A stretch of 48,650 nt of DNA, taken from Clostridia bacterium. Lineage in GTDB: Bacteria > Bacillota > Clostridia > Acetivibrionales > DSM-2933. The notes under the pieces are model-generated. The model was given only the letters and a program-made list of their open reading frames with translations. It ran no database searches and was not told the DNA's origin. Shown in pieces: positions 34,805-43,723 of the stretch. The position numbers were made by a program, and so were the translations under genes. The DNA lies in the NCBI GenBank assembly GCA_026418275.1, contig JAOABQ010000092.1:1-48650 (forward strand), in the 5' to 3' direction. Numbering within the stretch: position 1 is the stretch's first letter; every line of letters starts with the position of its first letter.

Positions 34805-35128
34805 TTATGTATCCTTTCCAAAGTGGATGTATACACCACATCGTGATTTATCAAATTGCTTTATTCCTTCACAGAACCGATGGGGAATATGCCCTACTTT
34901 GTCCTCAAAATATATTTCCCTTTTTTGAAGCTTGCAATATCCTGAGATTCCGAAAAACCTTTGTTTTAGACCTGATTTTTCATAATATTTACACTGCCTT
35001 TCCTTTTTCATTAACCAAAGCTGCATGCTGCCTTGTAATATCTTTTGTATCCATCTTATTTTTGTTATCCAGTAAATTCTGTTTTCGACAATTCTCAGAA
35101 GACACTTGTTTATAAATATCTTTATCAA
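34805..35128 (-). CDS. Possible small basic protein, divergent from the XRE regulator
   Basis: A 107-codon frame that would start with TTG (MIKIFINKCLL), with AGGGG eight bases upstream. It begins 15 bases to the left of the first of three operator palindromes shared with the XRE gene. The predicted product is Lys/Arg/Cys-rich (KKERQCKYYEKSGLKQRFFGI) with no recognised domain. A 108-codon frame runs opposite on the plus strand, so coding is not assured. The divergent arrangement is the only argument for it. It may equally be noncoding or a relic. Confidence 0.25.
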   Translation of the reverse strand: MIKIFINKCLLRIVENRIYWITKIRWIQKILQGSMQLWLMKKERQCKYYEKSGLKQRFFGISGYCKLQKREIYFEDKVGHIPHRFCEGIKQFDKSRCGVYIHFGKDT

Positions 35129-35142
35129 AACAATTACCCCTA

Positions 35143-35212
35143 ACTTATAAGTTTAATTTTACTTATAAGTTTACTATTTTTTAACCTATATATCCAAGTT
35201 TAACTTATTAGT
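35143..35212. promoter_or_regulatory. Three ACTTATAAGT-type operator repeats upstream of the first XRE gene
   Basis: ACTTATAAGT, a perfect palindrome, occurs at 35143-35152 and 35161-35170, and ACTTATTAGT at 35203-35212. Each has AA or TA before it and TT after it. Spacing of the first two is 18 bp. They lie 50-120 bp before the XRE start and are likely binding sites for its own product. Confidence 0.65.
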
Positions 35213-35263
35213 TTCTGTTAATAATAATTCTAGACTGGTATATTTTCAGAAAGGGTGATTTCT

Positions 35264-35590
35264 ATGAATATTGACTATTCAATTATAGGCAAGCGAATAA
35301 AAGATGCTCGTAATGAGAAAAAGCTTACACAAGAAACTCTCGCAGAGTATCTGGATGTATCTATTGTATATATCAGCAGAATTGAAAGAGGATCTGCAAA
35401 AATTAATTTGGAAACCCTGGTCAAAATCAGCAATTTTCTGGACGTTTCTCCATCATATATACTAACTGGCGCGGTATACTCTACAGAGGATTATATGAGA
35501 AATGAAATACTCCAGATGCTTAAAGGCTGTTCTCCGGAAAAGATAAAGCTTATTGCAAATGTAATTAAGCCGATTGTTGAATACAAGTAG
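35264..35590 (+). CDS. XRE-family transcriptional regulator, copy 1
   Basis: A 108-residue Cro/CI-type helix-turn-helix protein. The HTH lies in residues 8-62: IGKRIKDARNEKKLTQETLAEYLDVSIVYISRIERGSAKINLETLVKISNFLDVSPSYIL. A short C-terminal helical tail (MRNEILQMLKGCSPEKIKLIANVIKPIVEYK) is probably for dimerisation. The ATG at 35264 has AAAGGG eight bases before it. Three palindromic repeats upstream suggest autoregulation. A related gene follows 247 bases downstream with a different set of upstream repeats. No phage or mobile element genes adjoin it, so the target could be local or global. Confidence 0.9.
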   Translation: MNIDYSIIGKRIKDARNEKKLTQETLAEYLDVSIVYISRIERGSAKINLETLVKISNFLDVSPSYILTGAVYSTEDYMRNEILQMLKGCSPEKIKLIANVIKPIVEYK

Positions 35591-35702
35591 AAAAAAATCA
35601 CAAATTCTGTGCATCACATGGGTATATTCAATATAGATTTCCTGTTTTTTGTCAAGCAATCATGTTTAACAATTTACTCCACACCTTCCAACCTATCTTC
35701 TG

Positions 35703-35795
35703 ATAAGCAAATTGCTTATACAATTCATTTCTAGTTTAATACATATTTCCAGAAAAATCAACCTATAATAGGCATTCTGCTTATACAGTTCATTT
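35703..35795. promoter_or_regulatory. Repeat pair upstream of the second XRE gene
   Basis: ATAAGCAAATTGCTTAT at 35703-35719 is nearly a perfect palindrome. TTGCTTATACAATTCATTT (from 35712) recurs as CTGCTTATACAGTTCATTT 65 bases later (from 35777). The set differs in sequence from the repeats before XRE copy 1, as would be expected if each regulator has its own operators. Confidence 0.55.
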
Positions 35796-35837
35796 ATTGT
35801 AAAAAATTTAACTGTTATAGTGTTAAAGGTGATGAAT

Positions 35838-36170
35838 ATGATAGAACTGGATTATAAAAAAATAGGTGTCCGAATTAAACAAGAACGGTTAAATAGGAGT
35901 ATTTCTCAAGAAAAGCTTGCAGAATTAATAAACATGTCCAAAGAACATGTTAGCCATATTGAGTGTGGAACAACAAAGCTGAGTCTTCCAACACTTGTTA
36001 AACTATGTAATGCTTTAGAGATTACTCCAGACTTAATACTTCTTGATTCAATTTACAAATCAAAAGAGTATTTAAAAGACGAATTTGCAAATATCATTAA
36101 AGGGTGTAATGAGTTAGATATGCGGCTTATTCTAGATGTTGCAAAAGCAATTGTTAATGTAAAAAAATAA
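35838..36170 (+). CDS. XRE-family transcriptional regulator, copy 2
   Basis: A 110-residue paralogue of the preceding regulator with the same plan. The N-terminal HTH is IGVRIKQERLNRSISQEKLAELINMSKEHVSHIECGTTKLSLPTLVKLCNALEITPDLIL, and the short C-terminal helix ends in IVNVKK. Both share Y-K/S-I-I/G-R-I-K opening residues and the KGC...I pattern near the C-terminus. The recognition helix differs (SKEHVSHIECG against SIVYISRIERG), which fits the different upstream repeats. The ATG at 35838 has AAGGTG upstream; an earlier ATG at 35832 is less well spaced. The genes are tandem, probably an old duplication. Confidence 0.9.
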   Translation: MIELDYKKIGVRIKQERLNRSISQEKLAELINMSKEHVSHIECGTTKLSLPTLVKLCNALEITPDLILLDSIYKSKEYLKDEFANIIKGCNELDMRLILDVAKAIVNVKK

Positions 36171-36561
36171 CCAAAAAACAAATTCAGTTTCTTTAATTAC
36201 TTCTCTTCTTCTACATTTTAATACCCCAGTTCATTGAGTCTCAGGAATAAATCTTACAATATTCTACACATAAGGGGTGGCTATCAAAAGGCCAAATACG
36301 GCCGGTCAAGCACCAAGAAAGCAGTAATATGCTATATGCCTCCCAGTATTTATCTTAAAGTTCTCATCAATATATTCCTTCAACATCTAATCTGTTTTGG
36401 TTTTTAGTCTTCTTCAAAGAATTCCTTTAACACTTTTTCATGATTATTAAGAAACCCCTTTGTCACCTGATAATGATCGGTTTCATCATACCTTACTTCA
36501 GTAATAGGGGATTGGTAATTTTAAATTACTTCAATCTAAATTCATGCGGAATGTGAGTCTA
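36171..36561. other. Gene-free region with a coding remnant
   Basis: 391 bases between the XRE gene and the amidohydrolase terminator. On the minus strand a short frame without a start (36404-36520) has protein-like composition. A plus-strand stretch near 36280-36350 (GYQKAKYGRSSTKKA...) also looks like a decayed coding piece. Neither was recognised. Confidence 0.4.
36404..36520 (-). pseudogene. C-terminal remnant of an unknown protein
   Basis: A 38-codon open stretch ends in a stop and has no start codon before the preceding stop. The peptide (YDETDHYQVTKGFLNNHEKV, then LKEFFEED) has balanced charged residues like a real C-terminus. No family recognised; a remnant is the most likely reading. 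Confidence 0.3.
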
Positions 36562-36598
36562 AAAATAAAAAAACCGCTATTAGTAAACCAATAGCGGT
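36562..36598 (-). terminator. Intrinsic terminator of the amidohydrolase gene
   Basis: On the minus strand ACCGCTATT, an 8-base loop, AATAGCGGT and a T-rich tail. It begins 16 bases after the stop codon. Confidence 0.88.
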
Positions 36599-36613
36599 AT
36601 AATAGTTTATATA

Positions 36614-38290
36614 TTATAAATTATTATAGACAATTTTGCCACCAACAATGGTTAATACGCTTTCAGTACCAAGAATAGCAGGCGGCGGTAAAGTAAAGAT
36701 ATCCTGAGATAATACAGCAATATCAGCAAATTTACCTGGTTTTAAAGTTCCTTTAAAACATTCCTGGAACTCCGCATAAGCTCCACCATAAGTATAAGCA
36801 GTAACCGCCTGTTCTATAGTAATAGCTTCTGTTGGTCTTGTGGGATGGATTAATGATAAGAATAAATCCAGATAGGGGTCTCCAACTGCGCCGATAGCAT
36901 CTGTTCCCAATGCTACCGGAATTCCGCTTTCAAATAAAGATCTATAAGGCATCATATTTGATAAAACTGAAGGTTGAAATCTTTGAGCGTAAAGTCCAGC
37001 TGAACCAAAATGGCTTGGATTTTGAACTAATACAATACCTTTATTTTTTACTTGATTAAAGTGATCAGGTCTCATTAAATCACCATGTTCAATTCTCACT
37101 CTGCGTTTTTCCCAGACATTATCCGGCACTAATGAAGACATAACGTTTAATGCATTATCCCAGTTTTTATCACCTGTGATATGTAAACTCAACTGCGTTT
37201 TCTGCGGCAACCCTTTTAAGGCCTGTTTGAAAAAAGCTTCAAAATCGTTAATTGAAAAATTAGATCGTCCAGACCAGCCGGGAGAATCTAAGTATTCTGT
37301 AGTTATATAACCTAAACGTTCAATGGGAGTACCATCAGTAATCCATTTGATTCCCGAAGCTTTAATTAAAGAAAACGGATTAATTGGAGAAAACTCAGGT
37401 CTGTTATCGTAAGCATCATCTAGGGTTAAAGGAAAATTAAACACTCTCCACCGTAACGAGGTATCTGCTTGTGACAATAGATTTAAAAATTTTGTCTGTT
37501 CAACACCGACAGGATAATCTTGAACGCTGGTAATTCCTTTTTTAAATGCATCCTTTTCAAATGCTTTAAAGAGTGAAATAAATTCCTCATTTGTCATTTG
37601 ATTTGCAAAATATCGGTTAATCCTGAATTCAGCATACTCATGAGCAATCCCTTTTACTATATTTGTTCCGGGCATTCTCTCATAAAAACCCCCGTAAGGA
37701 TCGGCTTCCTGTTCAGAAATTCCCATCATATTCATCGCTTTTGTGTTAAAATAAGTACCGTGTCCCCACCAGGCAAAAAACATAACAGGGTGATTTGGGG
37801 CAACTTGATCAATGAGGAAACGGTTAACTGCACTATTTTCTACCACACTTGAACCGATATTAGCAAAGATCCATGTTCCTGCTGGTGTTTTCGCTACAGC
37901 TTGAGCAACTAAATTTAACACTTCTTCAAAAGTAGGTCCGGGTCCTGGGATAAAATCAGGAGCATTGACTCGAACAGCATGAGGATAAGAAGATGCCCAG
38001 AAGGAATGAGCATGGGCATTGTTCAATCCCGGGATCACTGTTTTACCTTTCAAATCAATCACTTGCGCATCAGGTATTTGATATTCCAATACTTCCTCGC
38101 TTGTACCTACTTTCACAATAAAGCGGTCAACAATAACAAGTCCTTGTGCCCAAGGGTTTTCACCATCACCTGTAAAAACCTTTCCATTGTACAAAATTGT
38201 CATATTGCTTTCGGGCGGCCGAACTGCATAAACATTTCCAAGCATTAAGCAAAATACTAAAATCAATGCAATTACTTTAAAAGTTTTCAT
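36614..38290 (-). CDS. Exported metal-dependent amidohydrolase, YtcJ-like
   Basis: A 558-residue amidohydrolase-superfamily enzyme with a signal peptide (MKTFKVIALILVFCLMLGNVYA). The beta-sandwich start (TILYNGKVFTGDG, VIDLKGKTVIPGLN) leads to metal ligands His93 and His95 in NNAHAHSF. Further ligand motifs are LSLHITGD (His), VRIEHGDLM (His) and VALGTDAIGA (Asp). The final TLKPGKFADIAVLSQDIF is the usual closing sandwich of the YtcJ/amidohydrolase-3 group. Export is unusual for this group and suggests hydrolysis of an external amide or cyclic compound. AAGGAGGAG precedes the ATG. The substrate is unknown. The gene is flanked by its own terminator and a 388-base gap. Confidence 0.85.
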   Translation of the reverse strand: MKTFKVIALILVFCLMLGNVYAVRPPESNMTILYNGKVFTGDGENPWAQGLVIVDRFIVKVGTSEEVLEYQIPDAQVIDLKGKTVIPGLNNAHAHSFWASSYPHAVRVNAPDFIPGPGPTFEEVLNLVAQAVAKTPAGTWIFANIGSSVVENSAVNRFLIDQVAPNHPVMFFAWWGHGTYFNTKAMNMMGISEQEADPYGGFYERMPGTNIVKGIAHEYAEFRINRYFANQMTNEEFISLFKAFEKDAFKKGITSVQDYPVGVEQTKFLNLLSQADTSLRWRVFNFPLTLDDAYDNRPEFSPINPFSLIKASGIKWITDGTPIERLGYITTEYLDSPGWSGRSNFSINDFEAFFKQALKGLPQKTQLSLHITGDKNWDNALNVMSSLVPDNVWEKRRVRIEHGDLMRPDHFNQVKNKGIVLVQNPSHFGSAGLYAQRFQPSVLSNMMPYRSLFESGIPVALGTDAIGAVGDPYLDLFLSLIHPTRPTEAITIEQAVTAYTYGGAYAEFQECFKGTLKPGKFADIAVLSQDIFTLPPPAILGTESVLTIVGGKIVYNNL

Positions 38291-38678
38291 AATAAAACTC
38301 CTCCTTGCAAAAAAGTATTTTTTAATTTATTTAAAACTAGGAACTAATAAGAGCCAAAATTTTTAGAAAAAGTAAAAAATATGTAAATAGCTTATGATTT
38401 AATGATTTGAGAATTGATTTTTTTGAACTATTTTTCGATAAAAGTTTTTAAATTTTTACATCAAATACCAGCTTTCTATATTTTAACATAACATTTATAA
38501 TTTTTCAATATACGAAGAACAATTTTTAAAGCCAGTCACTCCCACAATACACACTTACTTCTTACAAACTCTCACTTATCCTCCCCAATCCTTGTAATTG
38601 CCTCAACGTCTTTTTATGTAAACAACCTCTCTTTAAACTTCCATTTCTCTTATTATTCAGGCCATTGTTTATGCCGGT
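38291..38678. other. Intergenic region, AT-rich
   Basis: 388 bases, the upstream region of the amidohydrolase gene and the 3' side of the radical SAM gene. No gene or stable structure seen. Confidence 0.5.
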
Positions 38679-39548
38679 TCAGCATCTCAACTTGACTTGA
38701 TTTGGTATTAACTGTCCACATCCACCTTTGACATCACTTCCAAAATTGTAAAATACCCCACAATCAAGTTTCTTACTAACTTTTTGATAAAATTCCAAGA
38801 CTTCTTTCTGACTTGGCGCAGCTAATCCAGGTATATTGTTCTCATTGTATTGGGATATAATCAGTTTTACCGGCTTGTTTTCTAATATCCTAATTAGATT
38901 TTCTACATCCTCTGCTGAATCATTAAAATCTTTTAAGAGCATATACCTAAATCTAACTTTAGTATTAAAATTTTCGTAATATTCACTTGCCGCTTTTATT
39001 ATTTCTTCTATGCTATGTTTTGAAGCATAAGGAATAAGCTTTTTTCTCAAATCATCTGTTGATGCATGGAGAGAAATATTTAACCGGATACTGTTAATTT
39101 TATTTTTAAAATCTGTTATTAATTTGTAAATATATGGGACAACGCCCACAGTTACTATCTCAAAATTTTTTATCCCTATATTTATATATAATTTTTGTAT
39201 AGCTTTCTTAACATTTTCATAGTTAAATAATGGTTCCCCCATACCTGCAAAAACCACAGCATCAATTGAACCTTTACTTAAAATCATATTATTAAAATAA
39301 TTAACGTTTACTTGTTCTACTATTTCATTATATGAAAGATTCCTTATATATCCGCATTTACCTGTTGCACAAAATATACATCCTACATTACACCCTACCT
39401 GCGATGAAACACAGACAGTATTACAATAAGTTACCTTTAAATTCTTATCTTGCATATATAATGTCTCAATCGTATAATCGTCCACTAATTTAAATAAATA
39501 TTTAACTGAGCCATCACCATTACTTACTATTTTCATTACCTCTTCCAT
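38679..39548 (-). CDS. Short RlmN/Cfr-like radical SAM methyltransferase under cobalamin riboswitch control
   Basis: A 289-residue radical SAM enzyme of the RlmN/Cfr class. The cluster motif is SSQVGCNVGCIFCATGK (C53, C57, C60). The two extra cysteines that carry the methyl group are also present: Cys46 in TVCVSSQVGC, seven residues before the cluster, and Cys277 in VKGGCGQL. GMGEPLFNYENV binds SAM, and RLNISLHAST and RYMLLKDFNDS match RlmN. Normal RlmN is about 340-390 residues; here the N-terminal accessory domain of some 70-90 residues is missing. That suggests a different RNA target or a variant of 2-methyladenosine formation. The ATG follows AGGAGG at nine bases. The gene sits behind a cobalamin riboswitch with a terminator, which is not expected for RlmN. 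Confidence 0.88.
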   Translation of the reverse strand: MEEVMKIVSNGDGSVKYLFKLVDDYTIETLYMQDKNLKVTYCNTVCVSSQVGCNVGCIFCATGKCGYIRNLSYNEIVEQVNVNYFNNMILSKGSIDAVVFAGMGEPLFNYENVKKAIQKLYINIGIKNFEIVTVGVVPYIYKLITDFKNKINSIRLNISLHASTDDLRKKLIPYASKHSIEEIIKAASEYYENFNTKVRFRYMLLKDFNDSAEDVENLIRILENKPVKLIISQYNENNIPGLAAPSQKEVLEFYQKVSKKLDCGVFYNFGSDVKGGCGQLIPNQVKLRC

Positions 39549-39623
39549 ACATTTGGTCCTCCTAACGACAATCCTTTAATTTGATATAAATTTAAAGTCA
39601 TCTATATGCTGCATAGATTTTAA

Positions 39624-39667
39624 TAAAAAAAGTCCCAGAATACAGTTAATTGTATTCAAGGACTTTT
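39624..39667 (-). terminator. Attenuator terminator of the cobalamin riboswitch
   Basis: On the minus strand AAAAGTCC and inner TGAATACA pair with TGTATTC and GGACTTTT (small internal mismatches), followed by TTTTTTTATT. It lies between the riboswitch and the gene, as in transcriptional attenuation by adenosylcobalamin. Confidence 0.85.
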
Positions 39668-39711
39668 CCATCATCCATTAAATATTCCCTTATAAAGAAG
39701 AAACATAATCA

Positions 39712-39868
39712 TAAACAGGCAGGTCTCCTGACTCATGGATCTTCGTTTTTCTCTCCTTCCCAGCCTTTGGCCAGTGGACACTGAGAATCACTCCCCATAT
39801 ACAGTGGTGGGACCGCTTGTGAATTTCACACAATTCCCTATTCTCCTATCTTAAGGCACCTGCTTACA
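39712..39868 (-). ncRNA. Cobalamin (B12) riboswitch
   Basis: On the minus strand the conserved core is present in order: GGTGCC at the 5' side, GGGAA, a GTGTGAAATTCACAAGCGG stem, GCGGTCCCACCACTGTA, and the B12 box as AGTCAGGAGACCTGCC near the 3' side. All highly conserved elements of the class can be read, so ligand binding is expected. High B12 should stop transcription at the attenuator just downstream. Confidence 0.96.
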
Positions 39869-39900
39869 TATAAATTCAATTTTTTTACTTGATATACATA

Positions 39901-39929
39901 TTTATAACAGACAATGAAAAACAAATCAA
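39901..39929 (-). promoter_or_regulatory. Sigma-A-type promoter of the riboswitch transcript
   Basis: TTGATT (39929-39924) and TATAAA (39906-39901) on the minus strand with a 17-base spacer, about 35 bases before the riboswitch. Confidence 0.7.
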
Positions 39930-40074
39930 TACAATTTATTAAAATACTTTCAAACTAACCCTTTAACCAAAAAGGCCTTGATGTATATGCTGCTAAGCTT
40001 GGCATGATATGGATAACAGGCTCTGAATTATAATAGTTACTATTTCAATCCGGCATAATTAACAATAATTACTA

Positions 40075-41775
40075 TTAAGCCCTTAGCTTAAACTTATTGA
40101 CCAAGCAGTTTAATTGGTCTGCAGATTCATTTAAATCGTGTGCTGTAGAGCTTAATGAGGATACCGTTTCAACCTGACCGGTTATACTGGCAGCTACTTC
40201 ATCTACCGAATCTGTAATCTCACTATTGCTATTGCTTATTTCTTCCATAGCAGCTGAAAGCTCCTCAGCCGAAGCACTCTGTTCCTCTGTACTTGCAGCA
40301 ATACTTTGTATTCTGTCATTTATGTTGCTGATACCATCTATTATTTTTTCTAGTTGGGCATATACCCTTTCAACTATTTTGCCTCCTAGCTTGATATTAG
40401 TACCGGTATTAGACGTTGTGCTTACAGTCTGAATTATCATATCCTGAATACTATTTACCAATTGCTCAATCATCTTAGCTGATTGGTTATTATTTTCAGC
40501 AAGTTTTCTTATTTCATCCGCTACTACTGCAAACCCTTTTCCCTGCTCTCCAGCCCTTGCCGCTTCTATCGCTGCATTTAAAGCAAGAAGGTTGGTTTGC
40601 TCTGTAATAGCTTTAATGGTGTCGGTTATCTTTCCAATCTCACCTGCTTCAAACCCAAGCTTTTCTGTAATATCCATAGTTTCAGCGGAAAGCTTTTCAA
40701 TTTTCCCCATTTCAAGCTTTGCATCGAATGCAAGCTTGCCACTTTCCTGAGCAATTGCATTTATATTATCTGTCAAGTTGCATATTTCTTGAGCAATTGA
40801 TGAATTATCCTGAGATGCCTGCACAATTCCCTCCATACCTAAAGTTAATTGAATAATGGAAGCCTTAATTTTATGCGTATCGCCATTTACTTTATCCATA
40901 TGATTTTTTATATGAGAAATGCCTTCAGCAGTCTTGGTGCCTCCAGAATTTAAAATCTCCGAACCATGAGAAACAACTGCAAAATTTCTTTTTATTTCAG
41001 CTACCATACCTTCCAATTTATCCAAGAATTTATTGAAAGCCTGTGCCATCTTACCTATTTCGTCTGACGATTTTATGTTTATTCTCTTGGTCAAATCACC
41101 TTCTCCTTTTTCAATATCGGTTAAAATAAAAAGTAAATTGTTTATAGGAACAGAAATTTGATGTCCAATCAAAATAATAATTAAAATAGCAAATATTATT
41201 GATAAAATGCCGGTTATTAAACTTATTTGCAGATTCAAATCCAGATGATTCTGAATTGTATCGAGATTCTGCTCCATTTGTTCTTTGCTCTCTAATTGTA
41301 ATTTATCTACTCTATTGAACAAATCTTCAGCCTTCGGGTCAAACTGCTCCATTAATTCGTTCCCTTTTTCAATCCCATCCCTAACGTAGGCATTCGCCAT
41401 TTTGACCCCAAGTTCATAAAATTCGTTAAATTCCTTAGTGATTTCCTGCAGACGTACTTTAACCTCAGGAGATAAACCTTCTAAGCCATCTAATTTGCCT
41501 GAAGCCTCAAAGAATCTGTTTTTATATTTCTTTGCAACATCAAAGCCATCCTCTGTCCTTGTTGCACTGGCATCGGTCAACCATTGCTGAACCTGTATGA
41601 CAGCAATTTTTATTTCGTCTGTGTAACTAACCTGCTTTTCAGTGAATTCTTTTATATGTGTAATGTGTTGCTTACTTTTCGATATTGCATAAACGTTATA
41701 CAATATAACTCCAATAAACATTAGCAATACCAATCCAAAACCAATTATTAGCTTACGACGAATACTAAAGTTCAA
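40075..41775 (-). CDS. Methyl-accepting chemotaxis protein with four-helix-bundle-type sensor
   Basis: A chemoreceptor of about 566 residues. TM1 is [23 protein letters not shown], and an all-helical extracellular domain of about 160 residues ([28 protein letters not shown]) suggests a 4HB-like sensor. TM2 is [26 protein letters not shown] domain ([23 protein letters not shown]) and a signalling domain follow, with [35 protein letters not shown]. The best start is the TTG at 41775 (codons N-F-S-I-R-R follow), because GGAGGTG lies seven bases before it; an ATG 51 bases earlier has no such site. The ligand is unknown. Confidence 0.93.
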   Translation of the reverse strand: MNFSIRRKLIIGFGLVLLMFIGVILYNVYAISKSKQHITHIKEFTEKQVSYTDEIKIAVIQVQQWLTDASATRTEDGFDVAKKYKNRFFEASGKLDGLEGLSPEVKVRLQEITKEFNEFYELGVKMANAYVRDGIEKGNELMEQFDPKAEDLFNRVDKLQLESKEQMEQNLDTIQNHLDLNLQISLITGILSIIFAILIIILIGHQISVPINNLLFILTDIEKGEGDLTKRINIKSSDEIGKMAQAFNKFLDKLEGMVAEIKRNFAVVSHGSEILNSGGTKTAEGISHIKNHMDKVNGDTHKIKASIIQLTLGMEGIVQASQDNSSIAQEICNLTDNINAIAQESGKLAFDAKLEMGKIEKLSAETMDITEKLGFEAGEIGKITDTIKAITEQTNLLALNAAIEAARAGEQGKGFAVVADEIRKLAENNNQSAKMIEQLVNSIQDMIIQTVSTTSNTGTNIKLGGKIVERVYAQLEKIIDGISNINDRIQSIAASTEEQSASAEELSAAMEEISNSNSEITDSVDEVAASITGQVETVSSLSSTAHDLNESADQLNCLVNKFKLRA

Positions 41776-42011
41776 AATGGAACACCTCCGTGGATTATTT
41801 ACTAATGGATTCATCAAGAATAACAAATCATTGAAAGCTGCAAATAGATAAGAAAAACCCTTATTTAATTAATTCCACACTCAGTTAAAAATATCCTTTC
41901 TAAGTTATGTAAAATTGTAAAATAACTTTACAAACTCAAACATACCCTTTACTTCAGTAAACTAGTAAGCATACCTTCTATAACCTCTGCTTTTAGAAAA
42001 AACTCAAGTAT

Positions 42012-42917
42012 TTATTTCCTGCATAAAGGAAACTCCACCTGTATTTCAAGATCATCCTCCTGCAAACTAGCACACACAGTTCCGCCCATCTTCTCGGCCA
42101 GCAGCTTGACGATGGAGAGTCCGAGACCTGATGTTTTGCTTCTTGCCCTGTCCCCCGTATAGAAACGGTCAAACATACGCTTCACATCAATTTCCGTGGC
42201 GTTTTCTACAGGATTTTTAAACGATAGGATAGCTTTTTCCGAAGCTGTAAGTTGAACCACGACATCACCTGCAGAATGTACTACACAGTTGCGGATTAGG
42301 TTTTGAATGATGCGCACAGTTATTTCCCTATCAGCAAGCACAAATACTGGCGGTGTCTCAACAAACTTTACCCTAAGACCACGTTCCTCAAAGGAGGATA
42401 CTGACGCGGCAAGACACTCTGTCACAAGGTTTGAAAGATTGTCCCATTCGAGATTAAGCTTCAGTTCAGCATTTTCAAGATAGGAATATTCAAAAAAATG
42501 TTCAATCAAACGTCCCAATTCTTCAGAGTATTTTTGAGCAATTTGGAGTTTTTTCCTCTGGTCAGCTGTCAATTCACCATTTCCCAAAAGCTGTTGATAG
42601 CCTTTAATAGCAGTTAGTGGGGTCCGTAAGTCATGGGATATATTTGCGACCAGTTCCTTAAATCTCTTTTCCTCCCGAACGCTTTCAAGACGGAGGTTTT
42701 CCTCCGCCTTTAAGCATTTGTTAATATTGGCAGCCAATTGATTCAACTCATGGTTAAAGAGTTCCAGACTTATAGGCTGTCTTGTATCTGCTGTCAACCG
42801 CTTGCCCAGCTGTCGGTTAATGCTTCGCAACTGCCACTGGAGAAGGGCGATATACGGTGCAAGCAGACAAACCATAATGATTAAAACGCCAATGGCAATT
42901 ATCAACCTTTTCACCAA
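42012..42917 (-). CDS. Sensor histidine kinase of an ABC-linked two-component system
   Basis: A 301-residue membrane-anchored kinase. One clear N-terminal helix (RLIIAIGVLIIMVCLLAPYIALL) is followed by a coiled linker, the phosphoacceptor motif ANISHDLRTPLTAIKGY (His95) and a GHKL ATPase domain with NLIRNCVVHS (N box), FDRFYTGD and SGLGLSIVKLLAEKMGGTV. It lacks a large external sensor, as is common where an ABC transporter provides the sensing function. It is the last gene of the operon, nine bases after the permease gene, and its partner regulator is the first gene. The inducing compound is unknown; lantibiotic or cell-wall antibiotic sensing is inferred from the operon type. Confidence 0.9.
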   Translation of the reverse strand: MVKRLIIAIGVLIIMVCLLAPYIALLQWQLRSINRQLGKRLTADTRQPISLELFNHELNQLAANINKCLKAEENLRLESVREEKRFKELVANISHDLRTPLTAIKGYQQLLGNGELTADQRKKLQIAQKYSEELGRLIEHFFEYSYLENAELKLNLEWDNLSNLVTECLAASVSSFEERGLRVKFVETPPVFVLADREITVRIIQNLIRNCVVHSAGDVVVQLTASEKAILSFKNPVENATEIDVKRMFDRFYTGDRARSKTSGLGLSIVKLLAEKMGGTVCASLQEDDLEIQVEFPLCRK

Positions 42918-42925
42918 CCTATCCG

Positions 42926-43723
42926 TTATTTAATTTCAGATTTTCTAAATATACTGTATGTCATAGCAATCATTGCGATGATAAATACTACACTAACAGC
43001 AATTGCCTTAATAAAATCTCCTGTTCCTGTAGAAAGTGTCACAAAGTTGTAATTACCTCCAAATGGCGTAAATAAGAAAATATTATCAAGTACCTGTGAA
43101 CTGTGTCTTAAGGCTGTCACCTGTCCTGTAAGTATTGAAATTAAGTAATAAATGACAACCACCAGAACGGGCTTCTTAAATAAAAGTGCAAACGGTACAC
43201 ATATACTAAGCTGTGCCATATATACAAGCATCAGTGTAAATGCAGCTGCTAATAATTTCAATAGCACTGAAGCAGTGAATACAACACCAGAATCTTTTGA
43301 GAGTATATTCAGGAATCCCACCGATACAGCACCCATATCGAATTTTAAACCGGTACCAAGTGCAATGCCCGTAATAATAGCATAGGGAAGTAAAATAAAT
43401 CCTACAGCGCAGAAAAATACGATTGCTTTGCTGACTATGACTACACCCCTGCTGTAGCCGCCTGCAATGGCATTATGGATTGTTTTGTTGTCAAAATCAC
43501 CGCATATGAAAATACCCGCAATAGCAGCACCGAGAATACTCATCATACTGATATCCGAAAGCATAAAACCAATCCCAGTATATTCCTCACCAATTTTCCC
43601 CTGCGGTATCAAATTGGCAAATACCACCATTATGGCAGCACAAAAGGTTGTTATTCCAAATAAAATTTTTATTGCCGAAGATTTATACATCTTAAATAAA
43701 TCAGCCAGAATCATATTAAACAT
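42926..43723 (-). CDS. ABC-2 type transporter permease
   Basis: A 265-residue membrane subunit with six hydrophobic segments and the ABC-2 pattern: a cytoplasmic start (MILADLFKMYKSSAIKILFGIT), an LGAAIAGIFICGDFDNKTIHNAIAGGYSRG loop, then four more helices. It resembles BcrB/LanE-G-type permeases of peptide export or resistance. The ATG at 43723 has GGGGG eight bases upstream and overlaps the end of the ATPase gene by eight bases. The two subunits are therefore translationally coupled. The export substrate is not known. Confidence 0.87.
   Translation of the reverse strand: MFNMILADLFKMYKSSAIKILFGITTFCAAIMVVFANLIPQGKIGEEYTGIGFMLSDISMMSILGAAIAGIFICGDFDNKTIHNAIAGGYSRGVVIVSKAIVFFCAVGFILLPYAIITGIALGTGLKFDMGAVSVGFLNILSKDSGVVFTASVLLKLLAAAFTLMLVYMAQLSICVPFALLFKKPVLVVVIYYLISILTGQVTALRHSSQVLDNIFLFTPFGGNYNFVTLSTGTGDFIKAIAVSVVFIIAMIAMTYSIFRKSEIK

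Larger units (their letters stand above)
34611..35263. other. Region upstream of the XRE regulators with operators and a doubtful reading frame
   Basis: 653 AT-rich bases holding a tentative minus-strand frame at 34805-35128 and three operator-like palindromes at 35143-35212. Otherwise no structure was seen. Confidence 0.5.
39549..40074. other. Leader and promoter region of the radical SAM gene
   Basis: 526 bases with no protein gene. Reading leftwards it contains a sigma-A promoter (39901-39929), the cobalamin riboswitch (39712-39868) and the attenuator (39624-39667). The right 150 bases downstream of the chemoreceptor stop at 40075 show no clear terminator. Confidence 0.7.

Noticed and set aside
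34789..35115. A 108-codon plus-strand frame before the XRE genes
   Set aside because: No ribosome binding site, no domain, and it overlaps the equally doubtful minus-strand frame that at least has a Shine-Dalgarno and a divergent operator region.
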